A DNA stretch of 64,000 nt, taken from assembly GCA_036936605.1 (NCBI GenBank), contig JAUPFV010000004.1, positions 125,179,706 through 125,243,705 of the forward strand, in the 5' to 3' direction. Source of the stretch: Limnanthes douglasii subsp. nivea. Its lineage: Eukaryota; Streptophyta; Magnoliopsida; Brassicales; Limnanthaceae. The notes under the pieces are model-generated. The model searched no databases and was not told the origin of the DNA. It was given only the letters and a program-made list of their open reading frames with translations. This document shows, piece by piece, positions 32,903-44,441 of the stretch (within the stretch, counting starts at the first letter, position 1; every line of letters begins with the position of its first letter). The position numbers were made by a program, and so were the translations under genes.

Positions 32903-34460
32903 CTAGGGCGGATTTAGGGGGAGATAGGTATGTCCGGGACAACCCTAAATCAGAAAAATAAGTTTAGTATAGTGCTTAACTTCTTTAAATTATTTTATTT
33001 CACTTCTTTACATTTTTTTACTTTCTATTTTTTTTTTTAAATTTTTTATTTCACTTTTTTATTTCACTTCTTCTTTATATTCTTTTACTTTTTATCTTTA
33101 CTATATTTGCCAACTTCTCTCAAATAAAAGCTTCACTTCTATTTTTCCTTAATAAAAGCTTCACTTCTTTAAATTCTTTTATTTCACTTCTTTGCATTCA
33201 TTTACTTTCTATTTTACTCTATTTTCCCCTAATCGAACTTATCTCTTTCCCAACTTCTCTCAAATAAAAGCAACATAAAACTTTAGAAATAAAATATTAA
33301 GTTGATTCAGTTAATGAATTTTCCATTGGAGTTTACTTCGATTTACAAAGAAGTAAAATTTGATATTGGGTTTTACTTCAACTTTGATTTAACAAATCAT
33401 TGAAAAATTAGGGATTTTCAAACTTATTTCAACTTTGATTCAACAAATCATTGAAAAAATTGGGGATTTTCAAACCCTAGTTTTCCTTTCTATAATAAAA
33501 TTATATGATATGCATGGTTGTTAATCATTCATTCCAAATTGATTGGATATTACATAGCAGGTTAATGATTAATGAACACGAAGATTTGCAGATGATTGAT
33601 GTAATATCTTGTCCACCTGCTAAATTGTAAGATTTTTCCTTAGTTGAAGTTTACTTCGTTTTTCATTCAACAAAGTAATAAAATTTTCCATTTGGCTTTA
33701 CTTCAATTTTGATTCAACAAATCACCAAAAAAATGGGAATTTTCAAACCCTAGTTTTCCTTTCTATAAGAAAATTATCTCGGATTTATGTAAGACTTTTA
33801 TTTGTACAAAAAAACACTAGATATTTGGATTTGTGTACACACTTTTGACGCGAGTTTTGTCCTTACCGGTTGCTACCGCAAGTTTTCCTTAGTTGAAGTT
33901 TACTTCGTTTTTCATTCAATAAAGTAATAAAATTTTCCATTTGGCTTTACTTCAATTTTGATTCAACAAATCACCAAAAAAATTGGAATTTTCAAACCCT
34001 AGTTTTCCTTTCTATAAGAAAATTATCTCGGATTTATGTAAGACTTTTATTTGTACAAAAAACACTAGATATTTGGATTTGTGTACAGACTTTTGAAGCG
34101 AGTTTTGTCCTTACCGGTTGCTACCGCAAGTTTTGAGCGAGTATTTTCTCGTATGAAATTGGTGAAGAAATGAGTTAAAAATAGAATAGTCAATTCACGA
34201 TTCACGGCTTAATGATTGTTCAATGACATTTGTGGAGAAAGAAGTGTTTTCTATGGTTGATGATCTAGATATTATCCAACGCTTTCAAAGCATGAGTAAG
34301 AGAAGAATGCATTTACTTTTATAGAATATATTTTCATTTTGAATTGTAGCTAGAATATTTACATATTTTTATTATGCAATACTCGAATATTTATATTTTA
34401 ATGAAATTTTCCATAATATCTTTGGGCATACCTTAAATTTTATTCCTGGATCCGCCACTG
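32903..34460. mobile_element. Candidate non-autonomous TIR transposon
   Basis: The left end CTAGGGCGGATTTAGG and the reverse complement of the right end, CAGTGGCGGATCCAGG, match at 11 of 16 positions; the GGCGGATC terminus is common in plant non-autonomous DNA elements. The interior is non-coding, T-rich (TTCACTTCTTT runs) and contains a 259-bp tandem duplication. I could not see a clean target-site duplication, so this may be two overlapping fragments. Confidence 0.45.
33634..34135. repeat. 259-bp tandem duplication
   Basis: Two near-identical units start at 33634 and 33893 (TTTTCCTTAGTTGAAG). The block around ACCCTAGTTTTCCTTTC also occurs near 33470, a third partial copy. Confidence 0.9.
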
Positions 34461-34493
34461 GCACTGAATAGAACTTTCAAAGTAATTAAGGTT

Positions 34494-34704
34494 GTGTAGC
34501 AGTTAACATTCATCATAATGAGACAAGTAGTCGTCGGTTTGAAGATACCAAGCAGACTCTGAAATTTAGAAGCAACAAAATAGGTCGTGCTAGTAGTGGT
34601 GTAGCAGTTAGCATTCATCATAATTAGACAAGTAGTCGTAGGTTTGAAGATACCGAGCAGACTCTGAAATTTAGAAGCAACAAAATAGGTCGTGCTAGTA
34701 GTGG
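34494..34704. repeat. 105-bp tandem repeat, two copies
   Basis: Units begin GTGTAGCAGTTA at 34494 and 34599 and end TAGTAGTGG. They differ at only a few bases. Confidence 0.92.
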
Positions 34705-34784
34705 CTAGTGTATATTGTGAGGTTAGAATTAGCCTTAGGGAAGTAAGGATTCGATCAGTTTTTTTGGGTGGGTGGAGGATTATA

Positions 34785-35160
34785 CACTACTAGAGAAACT
34801 TGTTTTTACAACAACCTGAAAACGATGAAAATTTTCACTGTCCCGTTGCAATGACTTTTACAACGGTTCTGCAACCGGAGATTCCAGTTTTTTTAAGGGG
34901 GATCACTAACTAAACTCAATTATCACCGGACGTATTTTTCAAATGATAATTAACCAGAAAGCATTGTAATATTTGACTCGAATGGAACCAGGTGACGGTG
35001 TTGCAACTTCTGTTGTAAGTTTTTTGCACCAGTTAAGCCAAACAGTCAAATGTGTTGGCATGTCCACCGTTGCAAACGTCGTTTCCATCTGGTTGCATAT
35101 TAATTGATCCTAATATCACCACTAACGTTGTTGCAAGCCTGTTTTTAAACTTAAAGTGAG
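34785..35160 (+). mobile_element. CACTA (En/Spm) transposon terminus
   Basis: CACTACTAGAGAAACTTG at 34785 matches the CACTACAAGAAA terminus of plant CACTA elements. The next 350 bp carry GTTGCAA/ACAACGG motifs in both orientations at least five times, typical of CACTA subterminal repeats bound by the transposase. The opposite terminus is not found to the right, so it is a fragment or its end has been lost. Confidence 0.6.
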
Positions 35161-35900
35161 TTAAAAAAATGCATAGTTGTGCATCTTTATTTCATGATTC
35201 AAAAATTCAAAATATAATATAGCTAAACCATAATAGCAAAATATGATACGAAAGTACATAATATGAAAACATGAGTGCCATATTTTTTTTAATAAAATTG
35301 AATAAAAATAAAGAGGTAAAAAATGAGAGACCTGGTCAAAGCTTTCACAACAATCAAACAAATCACGGTGACAAAAAACTTTCTGACCTAACCAACGAGT
35401 TTTGTCCCATCTAAAAAACAATCGAATAAAAATATGAATATTATGTCCGAAATCCATGATATTTTTTTCTAAAAAATAAAGAGTTTAGTTTCTTTGATAT
35501 ATTATTTGACCGAACTGAGAATAAATAAATTCGACCCAAGAACCTTACCTTGCAAAGGATACAAGATCCTAGGAGTGAGGAACCATATGACTAACATATG
35601 ATTGCAAAACTAAATTTTATTTTGGTAGCTTAATCGCGTAGAGGATAATGACACTCCAAAGGTTGCAAAAGATTTAGTAGTTGTTACGCCAACTTGGCAA
35701 AATCCAATGAAATTAAAAGTGCATTAAATCTTTTTCAGGTATATACTTCCTCACATATCAGTTTTCTTATTTAAGTATCCTACCATCTAGATATTTATAA
35801 ATATCTCAGCTTTAGGAATAAATAGATTATCTCACTTTATATTTGAGTGTACTAAAGTGATATATGCAAAAGGAGTTAACGTGGACTAAAGTGCACATCA
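35160..35900. other. Gene-free region
   Basis: No gene. Possibly the interior of the CACTA fragment. The 98-codon minus-strand frame at 35161-35457 looks like chance. Confidence 0.4.
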
Positions 35901-35902
35901 TC

Positions 35903-36274
35903 TGTTATAAATCACTATGAAATTTATCACAAATGGCTCAAGCAGAGAACACAAATAAAAAAAACACGAATAAATGACATAAAATAAAAGAACACATGAT
36001 TTAACGTGGTTCAAAAAATGTCTACGTCCATGGGAGCCGCTAGACAAAAGTCTTTTATTATGATAGAAAAGGGTTATAGATTTTCATATTGTGTTTTGTG
36101 TAGTCCTAGTAGTCTATTTATTGGGAATAAATAGAGCTTACTAGATCATAGGCCCAATGGCTCATACCTCAAGACTAAATATGGCGATATCAAAGACACA
36201 AAAATGTAAATGACACAAAACTGTACTGCCAAACACGATACACTGTTAAGGAATTATTCGACTCATTCTCAACA
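35903..36274 (-). repeat. 3' LTR of decayed copia element
   Basis: On the minus strand it starts TGTTGAGAATGAG immediately after a polypurine tract and ends near TATAACA. A TATTTAT promoter-like element lies mid-LTR. The terminal TGTTGAG/TATAACA pairing is imperfect. Confidence 0.7.
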
Positions 36275-36290
36275 GATCTTCCCCTTTAAG
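36275..36290 (-). other. Polypurine tract of the copia remnant
   Basis: CTTAAAGGGGAAGATC on the minus strand directly precedes the LTR start; this is the plus-strand primer site in copia elements. Confidence 0.7.
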
Positions 36291-36396
36291 TGAATATCAT
36301 TTCTTCACTATCAACAAAAAAACTTCTCTTCTTCTCAGTCACCAAATTACTTTAAGATATTCACTATATTCTGCAACCACAAATCTAGTTTAGGCA

Positions 36397-38431
36397 TTAC
36401 CTTAAATTTGGAACTGATATTTCCTTGGTCATTATATCTGCTGGATTATCGTGTGTAGACAATTTCTTCACATCAATAATTCCATTTGATATTATATCAC
36501 GAATAAAATGATAACTGACATCTATGTGCTTTGTATGCTCGTGGTCCATCTGATTCCCTATAAGGTGTATGGCGCTTTGACTGTCACAAAACACTTTTGT
36601 AATAGTCATATCCAAGCCCAAGTCTTCCACCAAACCTTGCAACCATATTGCATCTTTAACTGCTTTTGTTATCGCCATGTACTTCGCTTCAGTTGTAGAC
36701 AAAACTACAACAGCTTGCAACTCTGCTTTCCAACTGATAGCACCCCCAACTAGAGTAAATACATATCCTGTCAGAGATCTTCTTTATCACCTACAAAATC
36801 ATAATCAACAAACAAACCACTCATCCTGCAACACCATTCAGTGATCTACCAATATCGGTCTTCTTACAAGTTAAGCCAACACTTTGCAATATTCTTAAGA
36901 TACAAAAGTATCCATTTCATTACCTGCCAATGTTCTTTCCCAGGACATCCCATGTACCTGCTAACTACACTAACTGCATGTGAAATATCAGGACGTGTGC
37001 ATACCATAGCATACATGACACTACCAACTGCACTTGAATATGGAACCTTCAACATTTGTTCCAACTCAGCATCGTCCTTGGTCGTTCGTGCTGCAGACAA
37101 CTTAGAATGAGTAGCAAACGGGATGATAATTGCCTTAACATCAACATGTTGAATCGTTGTAACACTTTCTCAATATAGCTTTGTTGAGACAAGTATAATG
37201 ATCCTACACTTCTGTACCTGATAATATTCATACCAAGAATATTCTTTGCTCTACCCAAACCTTTCATCTCAAACTCGGCAGTAAGCTACTTCTTTATCTG
37301 CACAATGTGTCACATACTACAATCAGCAATAAGCATATCATCTACATACAACAACAAGTAAGCATAAGAATCATCTGATATCTTTTGATGATACACACAA
37401 CTATCATATGGACTCCTCGTGAACCTTTTTGATATCATGAATGTATTAAAATGTTTGTACCATTGCATAGGTGACTGTTTCAAACCATACAATGAATTTT
37501 TCCAACAGATAAACTTTGTCCTCTATATTAGGTTTGATAAATCCCTCTGGTTGTCTCATGTAGATTTGCTCCTCCAATTCACCATGTAGAAACGTAGTCT
37601 TCACATTCAACTGCTCAAGTTTTAAATCTTGCAAAACTACCATGGCTAACAAAACTCGAATCGAACTATACTTAACCACTGCAGAAAACACTTTATTGAA
37701 TTTGATTATTTCCCTTTGACTAAAACCATTAGCGAACAGGCTTGCATCAAAATGAGATGTCTCAACCCCTTGATTACCGTATTTTTCTTGAACAACCATT
37801 TGCTGCCTACTACCTTCAATCTCTTAGAAAAGTGAACAAGCTTCCATGTTTGATTTTTATGAAGAGATTCAATCTCTTCTCCTATAGCACAAATTCTTCA
37901 ATCTGCCTCTGAACTCGATATAGCTTCTTTATAGCTACTACGTTCCTACATTCCAATTTCTTATGCAACGGACAGAGAATATGTAACAAGATTCGCATAC
38001 ATTTTTGGAAATCTAATATCTCTTCTTTCTTTTACCAATGCTATGTTATAAGGTTGTTCTTCTGGTTCGGGCGCATCATCGCCACTATCATCCGATGTTG
38101 ACGCTTCACCTCCTAATTATAGATCCACCTCAGAACCACTCAAATTATTGGACCTGCTAGGAAATGATTCTACTTCAAGCTCCACCTGTTTACTCACAAC
38201 CGATCCTCATTCGAGAATTTATCCTACTTCATTCTGACTGTCTATCGAAGCAAACTCGTTAAAAATCACGTCTGTAATGATGAGAAAAACTGGGAACTTT
38301 TGAGAGGTACACCATAACCTATATATTTTCACTCCATTAGCATATCATAGAAATATGCACATCTTTTCCATTGGCTCAAACTTACCATCTCTCACATGAG
38401 CACACGCAGGACAACTGAACATCCTCAATTT
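36397..38431 (-). pseudogene. Decayed Ty1/copia pol: integrase end, RT, RNase H
   Basis: Minus-strand pol in several frames. The integrase C-terminus is at 38430-38280 (EKMCIFLWYANGVKIYRLW), followed by an acidic linker at 38150-38050. RT spans 37799-36864: LEQLNVKTTFLHGELEEQIY, EGFIKPNIEDKVY, MYGLKQSPMQWY, then the catalytic LLLYVDDMLIA. RNase H ends at 36720-36397 (LSTTEAKYMAITKA, FCDSQSAIHL and HTKHIDVSYHFIRD). The tail NPADIMTKEI is followed by polypurine tract and LTR in the right order. Many frameshifts. It runs into the assembly gap, so the 5' half is not visible. Confidence 0.88.
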
Positions 38432-38531
38432 NNNNNNNNNNNNNNNNNNNNNNNNNNNNNNNNNNNNNNNNNNNNNNNNNNNNNNNNNNNNNNNNNNNNN
38501 NNNNNNNNNNNNNNNNNNNNNNNNNNNNNNN
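38432..38531. other. Assembly gap (100 N)
   Basis: Exactly 100 N, the conventional placeholder for a gap of unknown length; sequence on the two sides may not be adjacent. Confidence 1.
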
Positions 38532-38699
38532 TATTTTCTATATCTGAACCTGATGGGAGGTCGGTTACAGTGGTTTCTCCTCTCGTAGTCAGAACTTGTG
38601 GTGAGGGATTGTCGGTAATTGTGAGTGGTTCGATTGATTTATTTAGTGTATAAGTATTTTTTTTTCCTTAGAAAGTCTTGTAACTCTGTGCGGACTACT

Positions 38700-39000
38700 C
38701 TCATCAATATCCGACCTCATAGTGATAAAGTTTGAGGGAGTTCCTACGGCTGGTGGCTCCCTGGGTTTGGGATGACTTGATTGACTGAGGAGAATGACTA
38801 GGTGATGTGAATGATTGAGCGTCAATAGGTTCATAAGGATTGAAAGGCTTATTTTAAGGGTGAAGTCCTCCCTATTCTATAGACTGAGTTGTAACAACTT
38901 TACCCGAAGAGGTGGGTAAACCAATAGTAGCCCTCACTTTATTTTTCTCTTCTTCTACTTCAGATAGATTAAGCCAACCACCTTTTATTACAACATTCAT
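38700..39000 (-). pseudogene. Unrecognised broken gene start
   Basis: A minus-strand frame starts at ATG 39000 (MNVVIKGGWLNLSEVEEEKN) and reaches a stop after 41 codons. Coding-like sequence continues in the same frame through further stops (NPYEPIDAQSFTSPSHSP). I recognise no family. A TATATAAA element lies about 180 bp upstream. Confidence 0.35.
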
Positions 39001-39175
39001 GGCAGTAAACATACAAACACTAAAAACGCTTGAAATGGTGATTTACGGTGGCCAATATGGGGGTGGGAAGAGATTTGTTTCAAAAATTGAAGGCTTAAAA
39101 GAAATATTTTCTCTATTTAGATTTTTAAAAGGTAATCAATTTCTCACTCTACAAAAACCAACAGTAAAAATGAAA

Positions 39176-39190
39176 GAAGTTTATATATAA
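39176..39190 (-). promoter_or_regulatory. TATA-like element
   Basis: Minus-strand TTTATATATAAAC about 180 bp upstream of the ATG at 39000. Positional inference only. Confidence 0.3.
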
Positions 39191-39267
39191 AATCTAAAAG
39201 ACGCTTGAGTGCCTTACTACGGAAGATGAATCGAGTAGTAGCTAGGGGTTATAGAGAAGTGTACCCG

Positions 39268-39992
39268 TAGGGCTGTCAAACGAATATTTTGTATACGAAT
39301 TTGCCTATATCCGAATCTGAATCTGAAATCATCATCTGAATCCAAATTTGAATCCGATTTTCAAAAAACAATTATATTGAAATCTGTATCCGAATCCAAG
39401 TATTTGGATTTCAAATTGGCCACAATTTTTTGGTTAGCCCATATATTTTATATGAACCTTAGTAGAAATTCATATTCTCATTTTAGATGTGGGATAGTGC
39501 TAAAAATATACTTATTTAGAAAAGCCACCATATCTTTTACAGATTACTTGGTAGCAATTCTTTTTCACATTTTAGATGTGGGATAAAACTAAAAAATATA
39601 TACTTGTTTAGAAAAGCTACCATGTGTTTTATAGACAACTTGGTAGCAACTCTTTTTCTAACTTTAGATGTAGGATAAGATATAACTTTTAAAGAAGCAG
39701 CCCTCCATATTTATTGCCAACTTTGTTAGTAATTTGTTTTGCTTTTTACAATGTGGAATAGCTAAAAAATATGCTTAAATAAAAAAGGAATATATATTTA
39801 TGTATATAATTTCGGATATTGGATATTTCAAATATGGATATGGTTATATCCATATCCGTTATTTTCTTATACGAATTTGGATACGAATATTATCCATTTT
39901 CTTTCGAATACGGATGTTATTTGTTTTCTTTGGATTCGATATGAAGTATTTTGATCGAATATCGGATTTTTCGTATTTTCTTGATAGCCCTA
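39268..39992. mobile_element. hAT-type MITE, 725 bp
   Basis: Ends are TAGGGCTGTCAAAC on the left and, reverse-complemented, TAGGGCTATCAAGA on the right: inverted repeats of about 13 bp with one internal mismatch. It is flanked by an 8-bp target duplication, TGTACCCG at 39260-39267 and TGTAACCG at 39993-40000 (one mismatch). An 8-bp duplication with TAGGGC ends is the hAT signature. No coding capacity. Subterminal CGAATCTGAATC-type repeats and internal ~90-bp repeats are present. Confidence 0.88.
39482..39775. repeat. ~90-bp tandem repeats inside the hAT MITE
   Basis: The marker TTTAGATGTGGGAT recurs at 39482, 39571 and 39663, with a weaker copy near 39748. Each is followed by TAAAAATATACTT, TTTAGAAAAGC and ACTTGGTAGCAA. 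Confidence 0.82.
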
Positions 39993-40329
39993 TGTAACCG
40001 TTTCTCTCCATTGATTGAATGGTTTTGCCTAGGATAAAATAAGATTGTGAGTCTAATGAAAAATTTACGTGTGTAACTACTCAAACGTTGTGACCTTTGG
40101 ATACTAACTGTTATTGAATAAACCCATCGGATATTGTTCGAAACGCTTCGGATATAATAGCTCACCAAAATATTTGTTGAGATGGCTAAGGGGGCTAGAT
40201 AATAGGGTCGTGTTTTGTTGGAGGCCAGGATCAGATTTATCTTAAGGGGGCTAGATAAGCTGACTTCTTGATGACTAAGATGTGTACCAAATTCGAATGT
40301 TCTTGGGCCTTGGGGATTTCTCTTCACCA

Positions 40330-41640
40330 TGTTTGGAGGCATATTATACCATGACATCAACCCTTTGATCATTGACGACATGGTCGATTAGGTTGTACGA
40401 GGTTATCTTCTTCACATGTTCAATCTTAGTATATTTGATGGCAAGAGAAATACATACGTGAATTTCAAGTATGTGTTTCTACTACGTAACTTGAGCAACC
40501 ATATTCCTCGATATGCTTACGTGTTGCAGTATTGGCTTATCTAAATCATCACCCTGGAGAGGCCTCCTTGCAGACGATAAGGACTATGGGAGGGTGTATC
40601 GCTCTCCTTGACACTTGGATAAGAGATCATTTTCTCATCATTCTTCCGGTTACGCATGATGATTACATAAACAAAATAATATATATTTCTTGGTGGGATG
40701 CGGGTCGGTATAATTCTGATTCTCGTAGCAAATCAAACTAGAAGATTATGTTTCACATGCGATAGGAATCTGATGTAAGATTTACCTTTTCATTAGAACG
40801 ATTATAATCATTAGTTGTTTAAAATTATTTTACTTATTTTTGAACTAATATGACCATATTTTATTCAACACTAAACATGAGATAGTCATATGATTTTTAA
40901 AATGATTTTGCATTAGAATGATTAAAATGAATACTTATTTAAAATCTAGTTTCATGACCTGAGATAAATAATTTTTAATGAATGGAAATTATATGAAATC
41001 AAAATAAAATAATAATTAAGAAAACATTTGTAAAAAAAATTGAGTTTCTCGTCGTATAACATAACCGTTTTGGTCTTATTGTTTATATTTTGTTATTTTG
41101 CAGATTTTTTCGAACCTTATCGGACGATACATGATCATTTATCATAGGATAAAATAACTTGGTAACATGGTACGATTTCCGGTGTTGAGCACGTCAAGCC
41201 TATTATCGTGATAGATTTATGTGACATCTTGTTCACGGCAGGACATTCTCGGAAAAACCAAACAGCATACCAGGACATGTGCTTATATGTTCGATGTATA
41301 CGATTAGGTTTATTGGAGGTGTTATGTGGTATTACTTATTTATAGGGGCTTCTAGTTAGAGATGATATAGATTCTATTGGCACTCTAATCGTATCTTCAT
41401 GTTCATCGGGATATTAGTTGGTATGATATCGGAAATGTATCTATATACCCTTTAGATGCTTACATGCACAACCATCGAGAGTCTTCGGTTATACGACATT
41501 TATGGGTCGGGGAGTTGGTATGAAATCTCCACCTATCGAAGAGTTTCACGATGATTACAAGAACCTCAATGAATCGTATGAAAATATTCAATCTATTTGG
41601 AGGAATTATATTAGCCATTTTGTGTTATATTTTTCATTGA
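40330..41640 (+). pseudogene. Second plant mobile domain (PMD) remnant
   Basis: Plus-strand frames near 40400-40740 read LLHMFNLSIFDGKRNTYVNF, then VAVLAYLNHHPGEASLQTIR and GGCIALLDTWIRDHF. These match the PMD core xLLGxxLFxDKSxxxVxL..., WGxAVLAYLYRxLCxAS, and IGGxLLLLQxWAWERF. FEPYRTIHDH at about 41110 fits the WxPYxxxxD block. Several stops interrupt it, and the N-terminal third is not recognisable. It is in opposite orientation to the PMD remnant at 0.5-1.7 kb; whether they share recent ancestry cannot be told by eye. Confidence 0.7.
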
Positions 41641-42590
41641 GATTGTAGTGCCTTTCTTGTAAGAAATTGTATGAATGTTATATGTTTTCAATATCCGTAC
41701 ATTAGTTTGTATTTATACATTATTCAGTTCGTAGTCGTTTTTGTTATAAACATTAGTAAGAATTATTGTTTTTGTTTTTCATAACACAGATCAATCATTA
41801 ATTTTTAATCTTTAAATACTCATAGCAAGATTCCATATTTAAATATGTTGATCCAATCTTTAATCTTCAAATATTTATTTTATAATTAACGTAGTTATCG
41901 CTAATAGGTGGCGGTACCTCTGTAAAATTTTCCAACATTATGGCGTTAACAGGCAAAAACAAAATAAAAAACCTATTTTTATTAGTTTTAAAAAAAAATT
42001 ATAAAGTTTATCCATAAATGTGACGTGTGTCTCAACATAATTAGGTTCCTTAGGTTACAGATTTGTGTCTCAACATAATTGGACTGCTTAGATTACGTTA
42101 TCTCATTGGCTCTACGCCTATAAACTTAACCCAAATAAAATAAACTATCCATCAATCTAAATCTCAAACTAAGGAACTTGTAACACTACTTGGAACTAAA
42201 TTAAATATGGTTATCTTAGGAGAACAATTTTTATGGTTCATAACTCAATGACAACTTAGCCATACAAGGATGACTTTAATATTATCCTTTGCAAAATTTA
42301 TCAAGTGTATGGTACCGATCGTGTTTCACCACCTATGACTTCAGCTCAAAAATAAAATTGAGAGAAATATGGATTTAGTTAGAGGCTTAGGTGTAGGAAT
42401 AATTATTCGAAGCTGAAGACTTTGATGAGTCGACCAAGATTTGAGCTTAGAACTATTACAAACGCCACCCAAATAAAACATGATATATTCGTGATGAAGA
42501 TACAAATTCAACTGAAAACAGGCCTCAACAGCATCTTTTTTACTGGTAGCAAGTATTGATTACTAATATAAAGTGGAATTATTTATCCGA
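41640..42590. other. AT-rich region without a recognised gene
   Basis: Nothing recognised apart from simple AT-rich sequence. Confidence 0.4.
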
Positions 42591-42592
42591 TT

Positions 42593-43080
42593 TTAATGTT
42601 CAACAAAACAAATACATGTAACAGAACAAGATTTAACGTTATAACACCCAACTCTTATAGGCTTGACATCGCACATCGGCCTTGGCTTTCTATCAATAAT
42701 TTCTTGGTCAATGGAAGACCAACGACCATCAGCAGAGGCACATGAAAAATCAGAGGCATTTATTTTTTCGTTATAGGTTGTCAAATGTTTCTCTAAACAG
42801 AAGTCACATTATTCAGATACCTACCACATTGGCAGCTCTTCGAAAGATCCTTATAAGCATATAAAAATATACAACCCAACTAAGAATTGATCGAATACAT
42901 ACTCTTCAATTATTTAACCTGGGGCTATAGTTAGGGTTCAAGAGTTTTTTCTTATCTTGGCTAGCTTCAAGTTTCTTCGTTAGTTGTTTTTCAATCTTAA
43001 ATTTTTCCTCAAGAATAATATTTCTTTCCATGCATTCAGCAACAACACCTTCAATAAGAAATATGAGTTGAAAGATGAAC
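42593..43080 (-). pseudogene. Unrecognised coding-like fragments
   Basis: Two minus-strand stretches look coding by composition: one near 43050-42900 containing GVVAECMERNIILEEKFKIE and an EKQLTKKLEASQDKKK helix, and one at 42784-42593 containing SCASADGRWSSIDQEIIDRK. They could be exons of a host gene later interrupted by the copia insertion at 43361, but I cannot identify a family or splice sites. Confidence 0.35.
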
Positions 43081-43355
43081 CTTGTTTAGCAAATCATTGT
43101 TAAACCATTAAGAATAACCTAAACTACGGTTTTATATATACACAATATATAATAAAATTCAATGCTACCACATAAAACATAATATCAAGCATAAGAAATT
43201 AAGTAAAACAATAATATCTTACCTCAAATCATAACCTTAGTTGCCTATTAGATGGGAAAAGGTAAATATGGAGATTCCTTTGACTAACCATAGCAACGAA
43301 CTGAGTTTAAATCTTAGTAATCTTGCTTAATCAAAACACAAAGTTTGATAAAGTT

Positions 43356-43360
43356 GGAGC
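43356..43360. other. Target-site duplication, left (GGAGC)
   Basis: GGAGC precedes the 5' LTR and is repeated at 48491-48495 after the 3' LTR, the 5-bp duplication expected of copia integrase. Confidence 0.95.
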
Positions 43361-43492
43361 TGTTGGATCATAAACTTGATCCACTTAAAGGGCCCAACCC
43401 ACTCAAAAGGTCCAACCCACTTAATAAGACCCATCTAGAAAGAATATTCTAGAAACATTTAAATTAATGTTTAGTACTTTAGGTTGAGTGTA

Positions 43493-43557
43493 AGACACAC
43501 TTTTAGGTTGAGTGTAAGAAACACCTTAACTTTGAGTGTAGTATTGATGTTGAGTGT
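43493..43557 (+). promoter_or_regulatory. Repeated TTGAGTGT motifs in U3
   Basis: Four copies of (G/T)TTGAGTGT within 65 bp, about 55-115 bp upstream of the TATA element: a likely transcription-factor array driving the LTR. Confidence 0.5.
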
Positions 43558-43609
43558 GTTAGTATCCAAAAGCCTCTTGGATGGTGGATCTTTGTCTCCA
43601 CTATATTCC

Positions 43610-43617
43610 TATAAATA
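43610..43617 (+). promoter_or_regulatory. LTR TATA box
   Basis: TATAAATA in the 5' LTR, repeated at 48247 in the 3' LTR. Confidence 0.75.
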
Positions 43618-43856
43618 GTGGAGCTCTCCCACCATCTAGAGCATCACACAAACACACCAAGAATCAAAGTTAGAGAGAAAATTAGAGTGAGAGAAAAGAG
43701 AGACAAGAATGCTCTCTTGAGTGTTAGAAAATTATTTTCTCTTCTTGTGTGAGGTTTAAGAGTGTCTTGTAATATTTCTCCTTTTTCTATCAATATCAAA
43801 GTTGTTTGTTTGTTTGTTTTAAAGAGATTGTTGTTTTATATTTTCCGCCAACAAAG

Positions 43857-43873
43857 TGGTATCAGAGCCACAA
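43857..43873 (+). other. Primer binding site (tRNA-Met)
   Basis: TGGTATCAGAGCCACAAG-type site three bases after the 5' LTR, complementary to the 3' end of plant initiator tRNA-Met. Confidence 0.93.
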
Positions 43874-43919
43874 GCTCTTTCCAAAATTTTGTTTTTAAAT
43901 ATTCAACATATTGAAAAAT

Positions 43920-44441
43920 ATGGCAAATGGTGTATCATCCTTCCAAGTTCCAACACTCAACAACAACAACTACGATAATTGGAGTATCAAGATGAAAGCT
44001 CTACTTGGAGCACATGATGTGTGGGATGCCGTTGAAAAAGGGTTTGGCGAACCCGAAGATGAAACAAGCCTTACTCAAGAGGAGAAAACAACTTTGAAGG
44101 ATTCAAGAAAGAGAGACAAAAAAGCTCTCTTCCTCATCTATCAAGCATTAGATGATGATGGCTTCGAAAAAATTTCAAGCGCATCTTCCGCCAAGCAAGC
44201 GTGGGAGAAATTACAAATCTCTTACAAAGGAGTCGAAAAGGTGAAAAAGGTACGTCTCCAAACATTAAGAGGTGAATTTGAATCCTTACATATGAAAGCG
44301 TCCGAATCTATTTCGGAATATTTTTCAAGAGTAGCAACCGTTTCTAATCAATTAAAAAGAAATGGTGAGAAGTTAGAAGATGTGAGAGTAATCGAAAAAA
44401 TACTCCGCTCGTTGGATCCCAAATTTGAGCACTCGTCGTGA
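43920..44441 (+). CDS. gag: Copia gag, N-terminal part
   Basis: Gag capsid precursor. The start [20 protein letters not shown] and [20 protein letters not shown] match the N-terminal gag domain of plant copia elements (Retrotran_gag family), followed by [14 protein letters not shown] and [16 protein letters not shown]. The first ATG in the frame, at 43920, is chosen as start. The frame closes at 44441 just after LDPKFEH, where related elements continue through an [10 protein letters not shown] block; that block is present in the next frame from 44438. A one-base change therefore separates gag from its zinc knuckle and pol. Confidence 0.9.
   Translation: MANGVSSFQVPTLNNNNYDNWSIKMKALLGAHDVWDAVEKGFGEPEDETSLTQEEKTTLKDSRKRDKKALFLIYQALDDDGFEKISSASSAKQAWEKLQISYKGVEKVKKVRLQTLRGEFESLHMKASESISEYFSRVATVSNQLKRNGEKLEDVRVIEKILRSLDPKFEHSS

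Larger units (their letters stand above)
43361..43853 (+). repeat. 5' LTR of the young copia element
   Basis: TGTTGGATCA to CCGCCAACA, 493 bp. TATA element TATAAATA at 43610. Four (G/T)TTGAGTGT motifs at 43493, 43507, 43531 and 43549. Confidence 0.97.

Noticed and set aside
35500..35680. tRNA-like or SINE-like stretch (TTCGACCCAAGAACC)
   Set aside because: Only a weak B-box resemblance; no A box at the right distance, no tail, no foldable cloverleaf.
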